From Parashewanella spongiae (GTDB taxonomy: Bacteria > Pseudomonadota > Gammaproteobacteria > Enterobacterales > Shewanellaceae), in the NCBI RefSeq assembly GCF_004358345.1, contig NZ_CP037952.1, forward strand, positions 4,960,001 through 5,024,000: a DNA stretch of 64,000 bases. The letters run 5' to 3'. The notes under the pieces were generated by a model, which was given only the letters and a program-made list of their open reading frames with translations, had not been told where the DNA came from and ran no database searches. Numbering within the stretch: the stretch's first letter is position 1; the number at the start of each line of letters is the position of its first letter. The translations under genes were made by a program, and so were the position numbers. This document shows positions 8,629 through 18,501 of this stretch, one piece after another.

Positions 8629-10407
8629 ATGGATTTTCGTTACTTAGTACTGGGACTACTTTTGTGGTTGCCCAATGTACATTCCTCTCCAATGAAACAA
8701 ATGGATGAATTGGTTCCTTTAATTAGTCAATCTCCTTCAAAAGCTTACGAAAAGATAAATTATTTACAGTCTAAACAATCTGATACTCTCTCACCAAGAG
8801 AATCTCTTCGATTAAATGTTTTAAAGTGTTTTACTTTAATCACATTAGGCGAAAGTAAAGCTGCAATTAATCTCGCTTTACTCGGTGCAGCAAAAGCAAA
8901 AAGCTCAAATATTAGTGAAGCTCAACCTTACTTTCTTACATGCATGTCAGAAGCTAATATTGATCTTGGAAATTTTAAAGAAGGTCTCCCTCTACTTGAC
9001 ACATCAATTGCACTCTCTAAAGAATATCAACAACCGCAAGCATTATCCTACGCATTAAGAATGCGGGCTCAGCATGGTACCAACTCAGAAGATTATGGTT
9101 CCGTAATTGAAGATTTACGTCTCATGTTAGATGTTTATAGAGATATTTTTACCCAAAAAAATAACTGGTTTTGGTCATCTGAAGCTTATATATACTTAAC
9201 TGCAGCAAATTTTTGGTATTCCTCTGGAGATCTAGAAAATGGCCTTAAATACCTTAGCTTATCCTTGAATGCTAAAGATTCTATTGGTGCTATTCATCAC
9301 AGAATATTATTAACGGCCTCTAAAATTAATTTTCATACTAACAACTTTGAAATAAGTAAAGCGCAATTAACAGAAGCGAAAGCTTCCATTTCTAGTCTCG
9401 ACTCGTCCTTAGAAATGGCATACAGCTACGCTATAATTGCATCAATTCATGTTGATTTTGGTCAATTCAATCAAGCTGAAAGTTTTGTTTTATTGGCACT
9501 AACGAAAATGAAAAGCCGTTTTAAATTCATCGACGTTATGAGAGTAAACCGTTTACTTGCTCAAATAAAGTTTTCACAAGGAAAGCCCGAAGAAGCTTTG
9601 AAATTGATGAAAACCATTGTTGCTCAAGCAAATAGACTTAAACAATATGGTGATCTTAAAGAGTTTTACCACATCCTAAAAGATTATTATTTATCGCAAA
9701 ACGATTATCCAAAAGCTTACGAGTATTTAAACAAAGCATTAGAAGCCACCAACGAAGCCAACAAAACGCTCAACAGTGCCCGTTTTATACAATACAAAGC
9801 AAGGTTAGATAGACAAGCCGCATTAAACAACAAGGATAAATTTTCTGAGTTTAAATCCAAACCGACTCGCAATTTACTTTACGATCAGTGGATGATAGTG
9901 GCAGCGACATTCGTTACTTTGATAATCATCGCTTTGTTTGTTTTGGGGAATCACCGCAAAAAACTGGCCACTAAACGTAAAGCCAAAGCCAATGAAAAAA
10001 GAACAATCTTCACTCAACTTGATGAAATATTGAATCAAGCAAAGTTTAACGAGTACCCACTATCTTTACTGCTTGTCGATATTTCAAAACTCACAGATAA
10101 TCAATATGAAAAATTAGAGCAAGGCGGTAACGATGTACTCAGAGAGCAAGATTTCATGGTTCGTTACTCTGATACTGAATGGCTCATTTTACTCCCTCAC
10201 ACTACTAACGCTGGTTGCCATAGAATCATTCGTCAGTTTCAAATTAACCTGAAACAATATACCAATGACGAACACATTTTTGGTATGAGTTCACTGCAAC
10301 AGTTTGATAGTTTGGACAGTTTGATCAAGCGAGCCAATTTAGACCGATTAACTCAGTTTAAAAACCGTCAAATCCGCGTTAACTCGTTTGAGTCGCAAGC
10401 GTCCTAA
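8629..10407 (+). CDS. TPR membrane protein with degenerate GGDEF domain
   Basis: This 592-residue protein has a signal peptide (about 1-20), a long alpha-helical periplasmic region of TPR-like repeats (about 25-400), one membrane helix (about 424-443, MIVAATFVTLIIIALFVLG) and a cytoplasmic end. The end aligns by pattern with a diguanylate cyclase: LSLLLVDISKLTDNQY corresponds to the metal-binding strand and MVRYSDTEWLILLP to the RYGGDEF strand. The GGDEF signature is replaced by SDTEW, so synthesis of c-di-GMP is unlikely; it may bind ligand or be purely structural. It stands alone, divergent from the FadL gene. Confidence 0.8.
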   Translation: MDFRYLVLGLLLWLPNVHSSPMKQMDELVPLISQSPSKAYEKINYLQSKQSDTLSPRESLRLNVLKCFTLITLGESKAAINLALLGAAKAKSSNISEAQPYFLTCMSEANIDLGNFKEGLPLLDTSIALSKEYQQPQALSYALRMRAQHGTNSEDYGSVIEDLRLMLDVYRDIFTQKNNWFWSSEAYIYLTAANFWYSSGDLENGLKYLSLSLNAKDSIGAIHHRILLTASKINFHTNNFEISKAQLTEAKASISSLDSSLEMAYSYAIIASIHVDFGQFNQAESFVLLALTKMKSRFKFIDVMRVNRLLAQIKFSQGKPEEALKLMKTIVAQANRLKQYGDLKEFYHILKDYYLSQNDYPKAYEYLNKALEATNEANKTLNSARFIQYKARLDRQAALNNKDKFSEFKSKPTRNLLYDQWMIVAATFVTLIIIALFVLGNHRKKLATKRKAKANEKRTIFTQLDEILNQAKFNEYPLSLLLVDISKLTDNQYEKLEQGGNDVLREQDFMVRYSDTEWLILLPHTTNAGCHRIIRQFQINLKQYTNDEHIFGMSSLQQFDSLDSLIKRANLDRLTQFKNRQIRVNSFESQAS

Positions 10408-10450
10408 TATATATTGATGATGACCGAAATTCAGAGTTTTAGTCATCTAA

Positions 10451-10808
10451 TACCAATTACAGTAATTAAATGCTCAACTCAGAGCTATGTATGCGCACAA
10501 AGTACAAACGAACTTGGTGAAAACATAGTTATTACTGACATACAAAACTATCGTTATTACATTGCTACGTTGAGATAATTTTGTGAAGTATTCTTTATAA
10601 ACCACAGAGTGCGCATACAAGCTCCCGAAGGGAAAGGTTAAAGGTTTCCATTACTGCGTTGCACGTTCTTGAATTATCCCGACAAAAGCATGAAGTACGT
10701 TGAACGCCAGCTTTGTATGGCGCCCGTTAGGGTATATAGTACTTCGAACATGCGCCTTGTACTGAAAACCTTTATCTCTTGCTGAGTGAGAGATTACTGT
10801 AATTGGTA
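10451..10808. repeat. MITE family C, full copy
   Basis: Perfect 16-bp terminal inverted repeats TACCAATTACAGTAAT (10451-10466 and 10793-10808) are flanked by TAA (10448-10450, 10809-10811). It is 358 bp. An internal block around ACTGACATACAAAACTATCG resembles the interior of family M. No coding function is supported. It lies between the TPR gene and another MITE downstream of recQ. Confidence 0.82.
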
Positions 10809-10842
10809 TAATTTTGGCTATTTTTGATATCACTATGCATTA

Positions 10843-11157
10843 GGGTCTGTTGATCTTTCAGGATTAAATTTTGTGCTATTTGAGCATTTATCTGTTCAAG
10901 GCGTGAGCAGTGATGCTTAGCCACCTAAGTGAGCTGGTCACAACACAGAACAATGAATGCTCAAAAGCATCGAAAAAAGAGAGAGCGTAAATTGGTCGCT
11001 CTTTCAAAATAAAAGGTGCTGCGTTATCGTTTTCTTATTTGGAAACGAAGTAACGACAGTTTTGTATGTCGATAATAACCAAACCTCACAAACTCTGCCT
11101 TGCATAAAATTAACCAATTTATCGTTGCAAAAACAATCACGAAAGATCAACAGACCC
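10843..11157. repeat. MITE family M, copy 2, inserted in the recQ 3' end
   Basis: A 315-bp element has GGGTCTGTTGATCTTTC ends in inverted orientation and TA on both sides (10841-10842, 11158-11159). It lacks the nested A element and so shows the intact family M structure. It supplies the last three codons and stop of recQ. Confidence 0.9.
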
Positions 11158-12976
11158 TAGCCAAATATTCGTTAATTTCAGCTAAAAAATCAGCGCCAAA
11201 ACGCTCCAACTTGCGTTCACCGACACCATTAACAGCCAGTAGCTGTTGATTATTGGTCGGCATATTGGCAGACATCTCCGCCAATGTTGCATCGTTAAAC
11301 ACTAAATACGGAGGAATATCTAGCTCATCCGCTAAACTGCGTCGTAATGCTTTCAGCTTGGCAAACAATTGTCGATCATAATGCTGCGGTGCTCGGCTGT
11401 TTGACTTCGATTTTCGAGTAGCGACTGTGAACTGCATTCTCGGTTCGGCTAACATCAACATTTGCTCTCCTTTCAACACACTTCTTGCGGTCGGGTTGAG
11501 CTTAACCGATGAGCCTCGAGTTATATCCTGACTCGCTAAACCTAAATGGATTAATTGACGACAAATACTCAGCCAATGTTCATGGCTTTTGTTCTTGCCG
11601 ACACCCCAAGTTGATAAAGTATTATGCCCTCGCTCAACAATCAAGCTGGCTTGTGATCCTCGTAGAACGTCAATCAGGTAATTGATACCATATTTTTGCT
11701 GAAGACGATAAATACACGACAACACTTTTTGAGCATCTTCAGTGCCATCATATTGAGTGGGGGGATCTAAACATACGTCGCAGTTGCCACATGACTCTAA
11801 TGAGGGCTCATCAAAATAATGCAATAACACCTGTCGTCGGCAAGTTTGGGCTTCAGCAAATGCTGCCATCGCATTCAATTTGTGGCTTTCGACCAATTGC
11901 TGCGGCCCCGGCTCAGACTGCTCAATTAAATGACGTACCCGGCCAATATCACCAGGATCAAATAACAATAAGGCTTCTGCATCTAAACCATCACGCCCTG
12001 CTCGTCCTGTCTCTTGATAATAAGCTTCAATACTTTTTGGGATATCGTAATGCACGACAAATCTTACATTTGATTTATTAATTCCCATTCCAAAAGCGAC
12101 CGTTGCGACCACAACATCAATATGATCTTTTAAAAATTCGTCTTGAATGTTAGCGCGCTCATTAATATCCATGCCCGCATGGTAAGCCTGAGCTTTCACA
12201 CCTTGTAACTTTAAGCGTTCGGCAACTTCATCAACACGGCGACGACTTGTGCAATATACAATACCATTCTGACCTTGCTGCAATTTAATAAACTGACTGA
12301 GTTGTTGAGCAGCATTGAGTTTTTCAACCACTGTATATCTAATATTGGGCCTGTCAAAGCTCGATAACCACTTAAAAGGGTTAATCTCTAAGCGCTGACA
12401 AATGCTTTCACGTGTAGCTTGATCGGCCGTTGCAGTGAGCGCCATAACTGGTATGTAAGGAAATACTTGTTTCAAACGACCTAACGCCGCATATTCAGGC
12501 CTAAAGTCATGCCCCCATTGGCTAATACAATGTGCTTCATCAATAGCAAATAAGCTAACATTTACTTCAGCTAACCTTTCAAGAAATCCACCATTAAGCA
12601 AACGCTCTGGAGAAACATATAACAGTTTTAACTCTCCAAAATTCAATTGGCGCAGTACAGCGCTGCTTTGCTCTCTCGGTTGAGACGAGTTTAAATAAGC
12701 GGCCGCAACACCAGATTGAATTAAGCTATCAACTTGATCCTTCATTAATGATATCAGTGGTGAAACAACGATAGTCACACCAGGTAACAACATAGCGGGG
12801 ATCTGGTAACAAATACTCTTACCACCGCCAGTCGGCATAATCGCCAGCGTATCTTCACCCTCTAAACAATGTTCAATAATTTCTCGTTGCCCATTTCTAA
12901 AATCTCGGTAACCGAAAACTTGCGCAAGGCAATCAGATAGGGGATCAGCAGCATTATGAACAACAGTGTCGGGCAT
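11147..12976 (-). CDS. recQ: ATP-dependent DNA helicase RecQ (C terminus altered by a MITE)
   Basis: RecQ unwinds DNA 3' to 5' in recombination and replication-fork repair. The 609-residue protein has Walker A TGGGKS (49-54), the DEAH box (146-149), the helicase C domain with the arginine-finger region QETGRAGRDG, a zinc-binding cluster (AQTCRRQ...CGNCDVC, about 375-400) and a C-terminal HRDC domain. The reading frame runs into MITE M: the last residues are EYLARVC, where RVC and the TGA come from the element. Removing it with one TA restores EYLANA-stop. The altered tail lies after HRDC and is probably tolerated. Confidence 0.97.
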   Translation of the reverse strand: MPDTVVHNAADPLSDCLAQVFGYRDFRNGQREIIEHCLEGEDTLAIMPTGGGKSICYQIPAMLLPGVTIVVSPLISLMKDQVDSLIQSGVAAAYLNSSQPREQSSAVLRQLNFGELKLLYVSPERLLNGGFLERLAEVNVSLFAIDEAHCISQWGHDFRPEYAALGRLKQVFPYIPVMALTATADQATRESICQRLEINPFKWLSSFDRPNIRYTVVEKLNAAQQLSQFIKLQQGQNGIVYCTSRRRVDEVAERLKLQGVKAQAYHAGMDINERANIQDEFLKDHIDVVVATVAFGMGINKSNVRFVVHYDIPKSIEAYYQETGRAGRDGLDAEALLLFDPGDIGRVRHLIEQSEPGPQQLVESHKLNAMAAFAEAQTCRRQVLLHYFDEPSLESCGNCDVCLDPPTQYDGTEDAQKVLSCIYRLQQKYGINYLIDVLRGSQASLIVERGHNTLSTWGVGKNKSHEHWLSICRQLIHLGLASQDITRGSSVKLNPTARSVLKGEQMLMLAEPRMQFTVATRKSKSNSRAPQHYDRQLFAKLKALRRSLADELDIPPYLVFNDATLAEMSANMPTNNQQLLAVNGVGERKLERFGADFLAEINEYLARVC

Positions 12977-13141
12977 CAGGTAGCTTATTCAGAAATCAGT
13001 AATGGTCGTTATTCTAATCGACACAACCTGTTATGTCTCGAATCACAGAAATAAAAAATGCTTCATTTAAGGCCAATGCCTTGAATAACGCTATACTCAC
13101 TCATACAATTCACATCTCTACCTCTTTGAATTTATACAATT

Positions 13142-14047
13142 ATGCCCGACACTGAACACCGCAAAGGCGTTGCACTTGCCCTTTGTGCTTATTTCCTTTG
13201 GGGAATTGCTCCATTGTATTTCAAACTAATTGATACAGTTGCCGCGACGGAAATTTTATTGCATCGCGTCATTTGGTCATTTTTATTCATGCTTATATTG
13301 ATGTATTTTATAGGCGGCTTTAGCAATTTTAAGCGCCTATTTAACCATCCTAAACAGCTTGCAGTGCTATGTGTCACTTCAGTATTAATCGCCGGCAATT
13401 GGTTATTGTTTATTTGGGCTGTGAATAATGATCATATGCTTGACGCAAGCTTGGGTTATTTTATCAATCCACTGCTGAATGTGCTAATCGGGTTAATTGT
13501 TTGGGGAGAGCGACTGCAACGTCTTCAATGGATTGCTGTGGGTCTTGCTTTGACAGGCGTATTGGTGCAATTGATATCGTTTGGTTCAATCCCACTCGTA
13601 TCTCTCGCCTTAGCGGGCTCTTTCAGCATTTACGGTTTATTGAGAAAGAAAGTCAATGTGGATGCTAAAACCGGGTTACTTGTTGAGACGGCAATACTGC
13701 TACCGATTGCGCTCATTTATATTGGTTATCAGTTACTATATGGTGATATGGCTTTCTTTAGTCACCCTTTGACGCTGAATATGCAGTTGATGCTTGCAGG
13801 AGTCGTAACATCCATTCCCTTATTGTGTTTTGCTGGTGCCGCAATTCGGATCCCGTTTTCAGTATTAGGTTTTTTTCAATATATTGGACCAAGCTTGATG
13901 TTTATTATCGGTACTATGATTTATCAAGAACCGTTTAATTTAGAAAAAGGCATTACTTTTGGTTTCATTTGGGCAGCATTGCTTGCATTTACAAGTAACA
14001 TGTATTTGAACTACCGTAAAACCTCAAAACGGCGAAAAACCGTTTAA
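13142..14047 (+). CDS. rarD: EamA-family transporter RarD
   Basis: RarD belongs to the drug/metabolite transporter superfamily of inner-membrane permeases. The 301-residue protein has ten hydrophobic segments and the conserved start KGVALALCAYFLWGIAPLYFKL and LLHRVIWSFLF of the RarD subgroup. The substrate is unknown in the family. It is convergent with the next minus-strand gene and overlaps its end by 24 bp, so the two transcripts share antisense 3' ends. Confidence 0.93.
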   Translation: MPDTEHRKGVALALCAYFLWGIAPLYFKLIDTVAATEILLHRVIWSFLFMLILMYFIGGFSNFKRLFNHPKQLAVLCVTSVLIAGNWLLFIWAVNNDHMLDASLGYFINPLLNVLIGLIVWGERLQRLQWIAVGLALTGVLVQLISFGSIPLVSLALAGSFSIYGLLRKKVNVDAKTGLLVETAILLPIALIYIGYQLLYGDMAFFSHPLTLNMQLMLAGVVTSIPLLCFAGAAIRIPFSVLGFFQYIGPSLMFIIGTMIYQEPFNLEKGITFGFIWAALLAFTSNMYLNYRKTSKRRKTV

Positions 14048-14560
14048 TTGTTCGACCACGTCTTCAGGATTATCGACACTGAAAATCAACAATAGATTTT
14101 CAGTTGTCGGCACTACAATTACTTTACTCGGTTCAGTCACTGAAACTAGCGCCATTGAAATCTCATGATAAGGCCTCTGAAGACGGTAATACCCTAACTG
14201 ATAACCTGGTAAGCCGATGCCATTTTGACGATAGTCCAGCTTAATGGCCTTAGAAGTTGATAAATCGATGGTTGAAATTTTAGAAAATTGGACATCGGTT
14301 AGCGGGAGGGTTTTATGATAAAAAGGCACATTAAACACGAGATCATCAGCAATAATGTTAACTGTTGAATGCCAACTTTTAATGAACACATAAGTTAACA
14401 TTCCTAAAATACCAACAATAATAATAACCCAAAGGTATTTAAAGCCACTTACTGCCGTTCTCGCTCTTAAAAAAGCAATAAGCAATATCGCTATTAATCC
14501 AACAAATGACCACAATCCAATTGTGCTCAATGTTGTCATCGGTATCGTTAAACTTTCCAT
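14024..14560 (-). CDS. Membrane protein with bacterial PH-like domain
   Basis: This 178-residue protein has two N-terminal membrane helices (about 15-32 and 42-62) followed by a beta-rich domain containing GLPGYQLGYYRL and EPSKVIVVPTTENLLLIFSVDNPE. This pattern fits the bacterial PH-like bPH_5 family (small membrane proteins of unknown role). The assignment rests on pattern recognition. It overlaps the rarD 3' end in convergent orientation. Confidence 0.6.
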   Translation of the reverse strand: MESLTIPMTTLSTIGLWSFVGLIAILLIAFLRARTAVSGFKYLWVIIIVGILGMLTYVFIKSWHSTVNIIADDLVFNVPFYHKTLPLTDVQFSKISTIDLSTSKAIKLDYRQNGIGLPGYQLGYYRLQRPYHEISMALVSVTEPSKVIVVPTTENLLLIFSVDNPEDVVEQLNGFSPF

Positions 14561-14642
14561 GTCATCCTTTCCATGTAAGTACTTATTTATTCATGATTAC
14601 ACAGATGACAATATCAATTCAAATCTAGCCATTTGCAGGCAT

Positions 14643-14669
14643 AAAAAAAGCCCCTTAACGGAGCTTTTT
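14643..14669 (-). terminator. Rho-independent terminator of rpmB-rpmG
   Basis: A hairpin AAAAAGC(C)CC / GG(A)GCTTTTT sits about 20 bp past the rpmG stop on the minus strand and is followed by U-rich sequence in both directions. Confidence 0.85.
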
Positions 14670-14689
14670 ATGGCTTACAAAGTAAAAAA

Positions 14690-14863
14690 TTATTTAATTT
14701 TTGATTCTTTGTACATAACGTGCTGACGGATTACAGGATCAAACTTTTTGATCTCCATCTTTTCAGGCATATTACGTTTGTTCTTTTCAGTAGTGTAGAA
14801 GTGACCAGTTTTAGCACTTGAAACTAATTTGATCTTCTCGCGATTACCTTTAGTTTTAGCCAT
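14690..14863 (-). CDS. rpmG: 50S ribosomal protein L33 (bL33)
   Basis: This 57-residue gene was read directly from the minus strand: it begins [20 protein letters not shown] and ends [10 protein letters not shown]. Length and sequence match bL33 of gammaproteobacteria. This copy lacks the CXXC zinc-ribbon pairs, so it is the zinc-independent form. It follows rpmB by 6 bp, shares its promoter and precedes a strong terminator. Confidence 0.97.
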   Translation of the reverse strand: MAKTKGNREKIKLVSSAKTGHFYTTEKNKRNMPEKMEIKKFDPVIRQHVMYKESKIK

Positions 14864-14869
14864 TTTCTA

Positions 14870-15106
14870 TTATACCTTCTCGCCACGGGCACGAAGTTCA
14901 GCAACAACAACTTCAATACCTTTCTTATCAATAATACGCATACCTTTAGTAGATATACGCAACTTAACAAAACGCTTTTCAGTTTCTAACCAAAAACGGT
15001 GGTTCTGTAGGTTAGGCAAAAAGCGACGACGAGTCGCGTTCTTTGCGTGTGAACGGTTGTTACCAACCATTGGACGCTTGCCAGTTACTTGGCATACTCT
15101 TGACAT
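14870..15106 (-). CDS. rpmB: 50S ribosomal protein L28 (bL28)
   Basis: The 78-residue product starts [20 protein letters not shown], the standard bL28 start. A longer frame to 15118 adds MEID, but GGAG lies inside that extension at ribosome-binding distance from the inner ATG (15104-15106), so the inner start is chosen. It is cotranscribed with rpmG, the common bacterial arrangement, just downstream of radC-coaBC in opposite orientation to the latter. Confidence 0.97.
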   Translation of the reverse strand: MSRVCQVTGKRPMVGNNRSHAKNATRRRFLPNLQNHRFWLETEKRFVKLRISTKGMRIIDKKGIEVVVAELRARGEKV

Positions 15107-15191
15107 GTCAATCTCCAAAACAATTTTTTAACGCTCGAGCATTTTTAGTGTGCCTCGTATGGCCGTCGCCCGAGACACAAAGAGGGCGCAT

Positions 15192-15220
15192 TTTATACAC
15201 GATTCATAGGGTAAGATCAA
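15192..15220 (-). promoter_or_regulatory. Predicted rpmB-rpmG promoter
   Basis: The minus strand reads TTGATC (plus 15215-15220), a 17-bp spacer and TATAAA (plus 15192-15197), followed by a GC-rich discriminator (ATGCGCCCTC), typical of growth-rate-controlled ribosomal promoters. Confidence 0.8.
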
Positions 15221-15228
15221 GAGAATTT

Positions 15229-15906
15229 TCAATTAATCCATCCGCGCTCTGCAAAAGATACAATATCTTGATCACCAATAACTAAGTGATCAAGCAAAGC
15301 CACCTCTATGGTTACCAAGGCATTTTTAATGCGCTCAGTAATGTGTTTATCCGCCAGACTTGGTTCAGCAACCCCTGACGGATGGTTATGACACACGATC
15401 ACTGCTGCGGCGTTTTTTTCTAACACCAGTTCAACCAATTCTCGTGGGTAAACTGATGCGGCGTTAATGGTGCCGCGAAATAACTCAACAAATTGAATTA
15501 CCCTATGCTGACTGTCCAGCATTAAAACGGCAAACACTTCATAATTCCGATCCGCTAATTGTCGAATTAAATAATCACGAGTGATATCAGGATTACTCAA
15601 CACCGGACCACGATGCAAGCGCTCTTGCGCCAAACGCTTTGAAAGTTCAGCTACAGCTTGCAACTGCGCGCATTTTACAGGTCCTACTCCCGGAAGTCGA
15701 CACATCTGTTTCGTTGTTGCCGACAACAACGCCCTTAATCCGCCAAAAGTAGTGACTAACTCTCGGCTCAGTTCCACAGCATTCAGTTTTTTACTGCCAT
15801 TGCCAATGATCACCGCCAGCAGTTCAGCGTCTGACAAATAACTGCTGCCCCGCGTTAATAATTTATCCCTCGGCCCTTCTCCTTCTGGCCAGTGTTTGAT
15901 TGCCAT
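15229..15906 (-). CDS. radC: RadC family protein (chromosomal copy)
   Basis: The 225-residue protein has an N-terminal helix-hairpin-helix UPF0758 part (MAIKHWPEGEGPRDKLL, then LPGVGPVKCAQLQAV) and a C-terminal MPN/JAB-type metal site VIVCHNHPSGVAEPSLAD (His-x-His ... Asp). Despite the name, its role in repair is unproven in the family. The ATG at 15906 is used because AAGG lies 6-7 bp ahead; the ATG at 15912 abuts it. It is divergent from coaBC. A shortened paralogue is on the island at 37.6 kb. Confidence 0.95.
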   Translation of the reverse strand: MAIKHWPEGEGPRDKLLTRGSSYLSDAELLAVIIGNGSKKLNAVELSRELVTTFGGLRALLSATTKQMCRLPGVGPVKCAQLQAVAELSKRLAQERLHRGPVLSNPDITRDYLIRQLADRNYEVFAVLMLDSQHRVIQFVELFRGTINAASVYPRELVELVLEKNAAAVIVCHNHPSGVAEPSLADKHITERIKNALVTIEVALLDHLVIGDQDIVSFAERGWIN

Positions 15907-16017
15907 AATCATCCTTGATTAGTCACTATATTAATCACAGTATGCCAAGTTTTTCACGTAAGACAATAACTCAAACTATTAGCTTTATGGTATGGTTAAA
16001 CAATGTGAAATTATAAA

Positions 16018-17238
16018 TTGAGCAAGATGGTGGAGCTGAAAAATAAAAAAATTCTCTTAGGAATTTGCGGCGGAATTGCCGCTTACAAAAGTGCTGATTT
16101 GGTCCGAAAACTTAAAGAGTGTGGCGCCGATGTCCGAGTTGTCTTAAGCCAAAGCGCAAAAGAATTCATTACACCACTTACCTTACAAGCACTTTCAGGC
16201 CACCCTGTTGCAGACAGTTTGCTCGACCCTAATGCTGAAGCGGCAATGGGGCACATTGAACTGGCTCGCTGGGCTGAACTTGTGATTATTGCTCCTGCGA
16301 CCGCCAATTTTATCGCAAGACTGACTGCTGGAATGGCGGACGAACTCATCACTACATTATGCATTGCTACCGAAGCAGAAGTTGTCATTTGTCCTGCGAT
16401 GAACCAACAAATGTATCAACACCCTGTTACCCAAGAAAACCTAAAAACCTTAGCCCTGCGTGGTACGAAAATATGGGGGCCAGACTGTGGCAGTCAAGCA
16501 TGTGGTGAAGTTGGCCCCGGTCGACTATTGGAGGCTGTTGATATCACGCAACGGGTCATCACATACTTTCATCACGTCAGCGCAGACAAGCCTTTGCTTG
16601 GAAAAAGGGTAATGATAACCGCAGGCCCGACTCGTGAAGCTATCGACCCTGTGCGTTATATTTCTAACCACAGCTCAGGAAAAATGGGCTATGCCTTAGC
16701 GGTTGCCGCTCGAGTTCTTGGCGCTCAAGTCACCATAGTATCAGGCCCTGTTGCTTTAACATGCCCAAGCCAAATAGCAAAAATTGATGTTGAATCAGCT
16801 GAAGATATGTTGAAAGCTGTAATGACGGATATCGATAAGCAAGATATTTTCATTGGCTGTGCTGCCGTCGCCGATTACCGCATTGAGCAAGCCTCTTCCG
16901 ATAAAATAAAAAAATCAGCAGAAAAAATGCAGCTTGCACTGACACGTAATCCTGATATCTTAGCCACGGTTTCAGCACTTCCACAACGACCTTTTACGGT
17001 AGGTTTTGCTGCTGAAACCAGTAATGTTGTCGATTATGCTCGCGACAAACTCAAGCGTAAAAAATTAGATATGATTGCGGCAAACGATGTGTCAATTGCA
17101 GATCAAGGTTTCAATTCAGACAGTAATGCTCTTCAAGTTATTTGGGATGGTGGACAACACGCCTTACCCGCCATGAATAAACAGATCTTAGCCCATCAAT
17201 TGATGTCGATTATTGTTGAGAATATGAGTAATAAATGA
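16018..17238 (+). CDS. coaBC: Bifunctional phosphopantothenoylcysteine decarboxylase/synthase CoaBC
   Basis: CoaBC makes 4'-phosphopantetheine for coenzyme A: CoaB joins phosphopantothenate to cysteine with CTP and CoaC decarboxylates with FMN. The flavoprotein half (about 1-190) has [15 protein letters not shown], the catalytic-His segment [18 protein letters not shown] and the Cys-containing CGEVGPGRL. The CoaB half has [22 protein letters not shown]. The start is either TTG 16018 or ATG 16027; neither has a strong ribosome-binding site. It overlaps dut by ATGA and is likely an operon with it. Confidence 0.96.
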   Translation: MSKMVELKNKKILLGICGGIAAYKSADLVRKLKECGADVRVVLSQSAKEFITPLTLQALSGHPVADSLLDPNAEAAMGHIELARWAELVIIAPATANFIARLTAGMADELITTLCIATEAEVVICPAMNQQMYQHPVTQENLKTLALRGTKIWGPDCGSQACGEVGPGRLLEAVDITQRVITYFHHVSADKPLLGKRVMITAGPTREAIDPVRYISNHSSGKMGYALAVAARVLGAQVTIVSGPVALTCPSQIAKIDVESAEDMLKAVMTDIDKQDIFIGCAAVADYRIEQASSDKIKKSAEKMQLALTRNPDILATVSALPQRPFTVGFAAETSNVVDYARDKLKRKKLDMIAANDVSIADQGFNSDSNALQVIWDGGQHALPAMNKQILAHQLMSIIVENMSNK

Positions 17239-17693
17239 AAACACCAATAGAACTAAAAATCCTCGATTCACGTATTGGATCTGAATACCCACTTCCTGAA
17301 TACGCTACTGTAGGTAGTGCAGGCATGGATTTACGTGCCATGATTGATACAAATATTATTATTGAACCGGGTGAAACTCAGTTAATTCCTACAGGAGTAG
17401 CTATACACGTAGCCGATCCAGGACTTGCCGCCGTGATCCTTCCTCGTTCAGGCCTTGGACATAAACATGGTATCGTGTTAGGTAATTTAGTCGGTTTGAT
17501 TGACTCCGATTACCAAGGACCGCTCATGGTTTCGTGCTGGAATCGCGGAAATACTCCATTTTCATTAGACATTGGTGAACGTTTAGCACAACTGGTTTTT
17601 GTTCCTGTCGTGCAAGCACAATTTAAACTCGTTGATGAGTTTAATACTTCTGATAGAGGTGATGGTGGCTTTGGCCATTCAGGCACTCAATAA
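17235..17693 (+). CDS. dut: dUTP diphosphatase
   Basis: Dut hydrolyses dUTP to dUMP, keeping uracil out of DNA and feeding thymidylate synthesis. The 152-residue trimeric-type enzyme shows all five motifs: [28 protein letters not shown] (catalytic Asp), RLAQLVF and [11 protein letters not shown]. It overlaps coaBC by 4 bp (ATGA), a conserved pairing in gammaproteobacteria. slmA follows after 75 bp. Confidence 0.98.
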   Translation: MKTPIELKILDSRIGSEYPLPEYATVGSAGMDLRAMIDTNIIIEPGETQLIPTGVAIHVADPGLAAVILPRSGLGHKHGIVLGNLVGLIDSDYQGPLMVSCWNRGNTPFSLDIGERLAQLVFVPVVQAQFKLVDEFNTSDRGDGGFGHSGTQ

Positions 17694-17768
17694 ATCCAAA
17701 CGTCAACATTTTAAACATCGCTCGTCAGCTTAAAAAAATAAAAGCAAGAAAGCGCTAAGGAACAGACA

Positions 17769-18362
17769 ATGGCTGCAAGCCCCAAGAAGAGTCGTAAAGA
17801 ACATATTCTACAATGTTTAGCACACATGTTAGAAACCAATCCTGGACAACGCATTACGACAGCAAAACTTGCTGCTGAGGTTGGCGTATCTGAAGCGGCT
17901 TTATATCGTCATTTCCCAAGTAAAGCTCGTATGTTTGAAGGATTAATTGAGTTTATTGAAGAATCGATATTGTCGCGCATTAACTTGATCATGGATGAAG
18001 AGAAAGACACCATGCGTCGTTGTCAGCTAGCATTACAACTACTATTAATGTTTGCTGAGCGGAATCCGGGGATTTCCCGAGTCCTAAGTGGTGATGCACT
18101 TCTTGGTGAGCACGAACGTTTACGCGAACGCATCAATAATCTATTTGGTAAAATTGAAACTTTACTGAAGCAAATTTTACGCGAAAAAACATTGCGTGAA
18201 GGCCAAGGGTTCAATCTCGATGAAGCTGTATTAGCGAATTTACTGCTCGCCGTTGCTGAAGGTCGAATTTCACAATTTGTTCGCAGTGAGTTTAAACAAA
18301 AACCGACTCATAATTTTAATGAACAGTGGCAGTTCATTCAAAAGCAATTATTGCAAAGCTAA
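17769..18362 (+). CDS. slmA: Nucleoid occlusion factor SlmA
   Basis: SlmA is a TetR-type DNA-binding protein that blocks FtsZ assembly over the nucleoid. The 197-residue product starts [20 protein letters not shown] and has the helix-turn-helix [29 protein letters not shown] at about residues 35-65. Length, sequence and the dut-slmA order match the gammaproteobacterial orthologue. Confidence 0.97.
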   Translation: MAASPKKSRKEHILQCLAHMLETNPGQRITTAKLAAEVGVSEAALYRHFPSKARMFEGLIEFIEESILSRINLIMDEEKDTMRRCQLALQLLLMFAERNPGISRVLSGDALLGEHERLRERINNLFGKIETLLKQILREKTLREGQGFNLDEAVLANLLLAVAEGRISQFVRSEFKQKPTHNFNEQWQFIQKQLLQS

Positions 18363-18501
18363 AATTAACATGTATTCCTTCTAGCGCCTGAATATACTGG
18401 GCGCTCATGATCTCTTTTCTTCATTTAATCTAAACAATCTCTCTACTTTTACCAACCATTTGTTTACAATATTTTAAAACTAAAACAAACAAGGATGTAA
18501 A

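Noticed and set aside
10651-11160. Short open frames in the region between the TPR gene and recQ
   Set aside because: They lie wholly inside MITE families C and M, cross their inverted ends and have no protein-like composition.
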